DNA of 64,000 nt from Dethiothermospora halolimnae (GTDB lineage Bacteria > Bacillota > Clostridia > Tissierellales > VENL01): positions 1 through 64,000 of the forward strand of contig NZ_JBAKFX010000017.1 in assembly GCF_037577855.1 (NCBI RefSeq). The letters run 5' to 3'. The notes under the pieces were generated by a model that was not told where the DNA came from, did not search any database, and was given only the letters and a program-made list of their open reading frames with translations. A program made the position numbers and the translations under genes. Shown one piece after another: positions 60,408-64,000 of the stretch; positions within the stretch are counted from its first letter, which is position 1, and each line of letters opens with the position of its first letter.

Positions 60408-62264
60408 TTAAGCTGTCTTGGTTACTTCAAACTGACTATAATAAAGACTAGCATAGAATCCATCCTTTTCTAATAAATCTTTATGATTACCCTGCTCTAC
60501 AATATCTCCTTTATCCATAACCAAAATTGTATCAGCATCTTTAATGGTAGACAAACGATGGGCAATAATAAAACTTGTACGATTTTCCATAAGATTATCC
60601 ATGGCCCTTTGGATCTGAAGTTCTGTTCTCGTATCAACTGAGCTTGTAGCCTCATCTAGAATTAAAATTTTAGGGTCAGCTAATATAGCCCTAGCTATTG
60701 TAATCAACTGTTTTTGTCCTTGAGATACATTTGATGCTTCTTCATTTAGTATCATATCATATCCATCGGGTAGTGTATGGACAAAACTGTCAACGTGGGC
60801 TGCCTTGGCCGCAGCCACCACCTCATCATCAGTGGCATCAAGTCTACCATATCGAATATTTTCCATTATAGTATCATTATAAAGCCATGTATCCTGTAAC
60901 ACCATACCAAACATATCCCTTAGGTCATTACGGGTAAAGTCCTTTATATTGTGTCCATCTATCATAATAGCACCTTTATCTATATCATAAAATCTCATTA
61001 ATAATTTAACTATTGTAGTTTTACCTGCTCCTGTTGGTCCTACAATTGCAACTTTTTGTCCTGATTTAACGGATACTGAAAAGTCATTAATTATAGTTTC
61101 ATCGTCATTATATCCAAAATGAACATCGTTAAAGTCAACTTTTCCTAAAATATTGTTAACCTTTAACGGATTAGATGGATCTTTAGTCTCCTCTTCCTCC
61201 TCTAAAAATTCAAATACCCTTTCTGCCGAAGCCGCCGTCTGTTGAAGTATATTAGATATATTGGCAATTTGTGATATAGGCTGTGTAAATTGACGTACAT
61301 ACTGTATAAATGCTTGAATATCGCCTACTTCTATAGTTCCCTTAGCAGCCAGATAGCCTCCTAAAATACTTATGGCAACATATCCTAAGTTTCCTACAAA
61401 GTTCATAAGGGGTCTCATAATACTAGTGAAAAATTGAGACTTCCAAGCTGCACCATATAGCTTTTCATTTAAGGCATCAAATTTTTCGATACTTTTTTCT
61501 TCTCCATTAAATGCCTTCATCACAATATGTCCACCATACATTTCTTCCACATGTCCATTTACATTCCCTAGGTAATCCTGTCTTTGTTTAAAGTATTTTT
61601 GAGACTTTTTTACTATAACCATTATTAAAGCCATGGAAATAGGGATGATTACAAGGGCAACTAAAGTCATTTTAAAACTTATGGTTAACATCATAACTAA
61701 AACTCCTAATACTGTAGTTACCGATGTTATTATTTGACTCAAACTTTGATTTAATGTCTGACTGAGGGTATCTATATCATTAGTCACCCTAGATAATACC
61801 TCCCCTTGAGTAGTATTATCAAAATATTTAAGGGGTAAAGCATTTATCTTTTTAGATATATCCCTTCTAAGGTCATAACTTACCTTCATCGATACTCCAG
61901 ACATTATCCACCCCTGAATGTATCTAAATAGGGCACTTATTAAGTATAACCCTAGAAGTATAAAAATTATATTTTTAATATAACCAAAGTCTATACTCCC
62001 TGTTCCTGCTATTTTAGCCATAACACCTTCAAATAATTTTGTTGTAGCCTTTCCTAAAATTTTAGGTCCCACAATTGAAAATATGGAACTCGCCACAGCA
62101 AATATAAGAACAGTAAATATAGATACCTTATACACACTTAACTTTTTCACCAGTTTCTTCATCGTACCCTTAAAGTTTCGAGGCTTTTCCCCGCCTCCCA
62201 TCATTCCTCCATGGCCTGGTCCTCTACCTCTTCTTCTATTTCTAACTTTCTTGTCTTCTCTCAT
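60408..62264 (-). CDS. Heterodimeric ABC exporter subunit with the consensus ATPase residues
   Basis: The 618-residue half-transporter has a Gly/Arg-rich N-terminus (RNRRRGRGPGHGGMMGGGE), six membrane helices (about 45-345) and an ATPase domain: Walker A GPTGAGKTT, Walker B ILILDEATSSVD with the catalytic Glu, H-loop AHRLSTIKDAD. The signature reads VSQGQKQLITIARA instead of SGGQ. With the partner gene, which overlaps it by four bases, it forms a BmrCD/LmrCD-like heterodimer exporting drugs or lipids. Confidence 0.93.
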   Translation of the reverse strand: MREDKKVRNRRRGRGPGHGGMMGGGEKPRNFKGTMKKLVKKLSVYKVSIFTVLIFAVASSIFSIVGPKILGKATTKLFEGVMAKIAGTGSIDFGYIKNIIFILLGLYLISALFRYIQGWIMSGVSMKVSYDLRRDISKKINALPLKYFDNTTQGEVLSRVTNDIDTLSQTLNQSLSQIITSVTTVLGVLVMMLTISFKMTLVALVIIPISMALIMVIVKKSQKYFKQRQDYLGNVNGHVEEMYGGHIVMKAFNGEEKSIEKFDALNEKLYGAAWKSQFFTSIMRPLMNFVGNLGYVAISILGGYLAAKGTIEVGDIQAFIQYVRQFTQPISQIANISNILQQTAASAERVFEFLEEEEETKDPSNPLKVNNILGKVDFNDVHFGYNDDETIINDFSVSVKSGQKVAIVGPTGAGKTTIVKLLMRFYDIDKGAIMIDGHNIKDFTRNDLRDMFGMVLQDTWLYNDTIMENIRYGRLDATDDEVVAAAKAAHVDSFVHTLPDGYDMILNEEASNVSQGQKQLITIARAILADPKILILDEATSSVDTRTELQIQRAMDNLMENRTSFIIAHRLSTIKDADTILVMDKGDIVEQGNHKDLLEKDGFYASLYYSQFEVTKTA

Positions 62265-64000
62265 GCCAATTCCTCCTTTGAGAGCTGGGATGAAGCTATC
62301 TCTCTATAGATTGGACAGTTCTCCATCAATTCCTTATGACTACCCTTACCTACCATTTCACCTTCATCAAGAACTATTATCTGATCGGCATTCATAATAT
62401 TTGAAATACGTTGTTCCACGATAAAAATCGTACTAGTTTTTGTTTGGGTTTTTAATGCTTTTTTAAGGGCTGTAGCCGTTTTAAAGTCAAGGGCTGAAAA
62501 ACTATCATCAAAAATATAAATATCCGGTTTTTTTATAAGGGCCCTTGCAATTGACAATCTTTGTTTCTGACCTCCCGATACATTAGAACCTCCCTGAGAA
62601 ATATGCTCTTTAAAGCCTTTATCCTTATCTTCTATAAAGTCTATAGCCTGGGCTATTTCTGATGCTCTTTTTAAATCAGATTCTGATGCATTTTCATATC
62701 CATACTTTAAATTAGATTCAATAGTTCCACTAAATAGTGAACTCTTTTGAGGTACATAGCCAATCTTTTCCCTTAAATCATGCTGGGTAACTTCTCTTAT
62801 ATCTATTCCATCTATCATTATTTCTCCCTCTGTCACATCATAAAATCTAGGAATCAAATTAACAAGGGTACTTTTTCCTGAGCCAGTAGATCCTATAAAT
62901 GCTACTGTTTGTCCTGGTAGAGCTCTAAAACTTATATTTTTAAGCATATCTTCTTCTGCCCCTTCATACCTAAAGGATACATTTTTAAATTCTACTATAC
63001 CATTGGAATCATTATTAAACCCTTTAGGTCTCTCTGGGTCCTTTATCTTGTTGTCAGTTTCTAATACTTCAGAAATACGCCCTGCTGCCACTGAAGCTCT
63101 TGGAATCATAATAAACATAAAGGACATCATCAAGAATGCAAATATAATTTGCATAGCATATTGCATATATGCCATCATATCCCCTACCTGCATGCTGGAA
63201 TTTGCAATCTGATGGGCTCCCACCCAAACTATCAGTATAGTAGCGCAATTCATTATTAACATCATGCTTGGAAACATCACAACCATTATACGATTCACAA
63301 ATAAATTTGTTTTTGTAAGATCCTTATTCGCTTTATCAAATCTTCTTTCTTCAAATCTTTGGGTGTTAAAAGCCCTTATTACCATCATTCCTGAGAGATT
63401 TTCACGGGTCACTAAATTAAGTCTATCTATAAGTTTTTGAATGGCCTTAAACTTTGGTAAAGCTATTGCAAATACAACTGATATTAACCCAAGTAAAGCT
63501 ATTACTGGAACAGCAATTGTCCAAGACATAGAACTACTTTTATCTATAGCCTTAAGAACCCCCCCTATCCCCATAATTGGTGCATAAAATACCATCCTTA
63601 TCATAATAACCGTAAGCATTTGTATTTGGGTAATATCATTGGTGGTTCTTGTTATAAGGGATGCTGTAGAAAATTTATCCAGTTCCCTTTTAGAAAAACC
63701 CTCCACCTTTTTAAATACATTCCCTCGTAAATTCCTTGATAACCCTGCTGCGGTTCTTGAAGCTAAAAAACCTACAATAACTATACTTATTGCACTTATA
63801 ATTGATATTAAAAGCATTATACTTCCTGTTTTAATAATATATCCTCTTTGTATCTTATCAGTATCCATTCCTAAGGCCTCATATTCAAGCTTTATACTTG
63901 GTGCTGTAGCTTGAATAAGCATATCCTCTCCTAAAGTAGAAAACTTTTTATTCATATTCTCACTTACTTCGTTTCTTTTTTCTTCAGGTAGCTTAGAGAA
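62261..64000 (-). CDS. Heterodimeric ABC exporter subunit with degenerate ATP site (partial at right edge)
   Basis: The reading frame is open through the right edge: codons before the ATG at 63955 read FSKLPEEKRNEVSEN and continue out of the window, as expected for this subgroup, which has a long insert between helices 1 and 2. So the first helix and start lie outside. Visible are five helices and an ATPase domain with Walker A GSTGSGKST and signature SGGQKQRLSIARA. Walker B is YIFDDSFSALD (Asp for Glu) and the switch is VEQRISN (Gln for His), so its own ATP site is non-catalytic. Confidence 0.92.
   Translation of the reverse strand, partial: FSKLPEEKRNEVSENMNKKFSTLGEDMLIQATAPSIKLEYEALGMDTDKIQRGYIIKTGSIMLLISIISAISIVIVGFLASRTAAGLSRNLRGNVFKKVEGFSKRELDKFSTASLITRTTNDITQIQMLTVIMIRMVFYAPIMGIGGVLKAIDKSSSMSWTIAVPVIALLGLISVVFAIALPKFKAIQKLIDRLNLVTRENLSGMMVIRAFNTQRFEERRFDKANKDLTKTNLFVNRIMVVMFPSMMLIMNCATILIVWVGAHQIANSSMQVGDMMAYMQYAMQIIFAFLMMSFMFIMIPRASVAAGRISEVLETDNKIKDPERPKGFNNDSNGIVEFKNVSFRYEGAEEDMLKNISFRALPGQTVAFIGSTGSGKSTLVNLIPRFYDVTEGEIMIDGIDIREVTQHDLREKIGYVPQKSSLFSGTIESNLKYGYENASESDLKRASEIAQAIDFIEDKDKGFKEHISQGGSNVSGGQKQRLSIARALIKKPDIYIFDDSFSALDFKTATALKKALKTQTKTSTIFIVEQRISNIMNADQIIVLDEGEMVGKGSHKELMENCPIYREIASSQLSKEELA

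Overview
The window is AT-rich DNA with strong Shine-Dalgarno sites and looks like a motile, strictly anaerobic, low-GC Gram-positive bacterium (class Clostridia; a Tissierellales-like relative is a guess). Supporting signs are two class II superoxide reductases in place of SOD/catalase, the two-subunit Fe-S L-serine dehydratase, a tyrosine T-box, the B. subtilis-type SpeA/SpeD/SpeE/SpeB polyamine route, OpuA-type betaine transporters, CheV and an MCP, and a Bce-type peptide-sensing module. The window is mostly ordinary chromosome. I see no prophage, CRISPR array, tRNA or rRNA.

Layout. 1-1.9 kb: cupin and THUMP-type RNA methyltransferase (-). 2.0-5.8 kb: two superoxide reductases bracketing two paralogous membrane proteins, with a tiny antisense membrane ORF and a large hairpin element. 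5.9-9.4 kb: sdaAB-sdaAA, then T-box-tyrS. 9.6-19.5 kb: single stress and maintenance genes (free-Met sulfoxide reductase, LysM-CAP protein, DUF523-DUF1722 protein divergent from photolyase, cardiolipin synthase, Nudix, class V aminotransferase, peroxiredoxin, isoaspartyl dipeptidase). 19.6-24.5 kb: tetR-MMPL-heptad-repeat operon with two TetR-type operators. 24.6-28.7 kb: GDT1/TMEM165-type exporter, PAS histidine kinase, YdcF. 28.8-31.8 kb: first opuA operon. 32.1-36.5 kb: FxLYD lipoprotein and polyamine genes. 36.8-41.3 kb: DUF4003, CheV, ABC-2 exporter. 41.4-46.1 kb: Bce-like response regulator-kinase-small ORF-ATPase-permease cluster. 46.3-47.5 kb: RAYT-like transposase with inverted ends. 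47.5-50.4 kb: second opuA operon, whose binding protein apparently starts at ATT. 50.9-60.2 kb: transglycosylase, MCP, DUF4234/DUF2752 pair, MASE3 kinase bracketed by a perfect 16-bp inverted repeat, VanZ-RDD protein, trmB and unknowns. 60.4-64.0 kb: heterodimeric ABC exporter; its first gene runs off the right edge.

The least explained content lies between genes. There is a dispersed hairpin family (about seven copies, consensus arms GYTGGGGGATT/AATCCCCCARC), an eight-unit 22-bp tandem array that seems to grow out of one copy, a degenerate ~55-bp tandem array that repeats the sdaAA stop region, two copies of a ~150-180 bp palindromic element whose terminal stem covaries (one copy sits in a duplicated terminator), a ~160-bp structured element with a 27-bp terminal stem, and composite palindromes with simple-sequence arms. 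All functional statements are inferred from sequence features; no searches were run.
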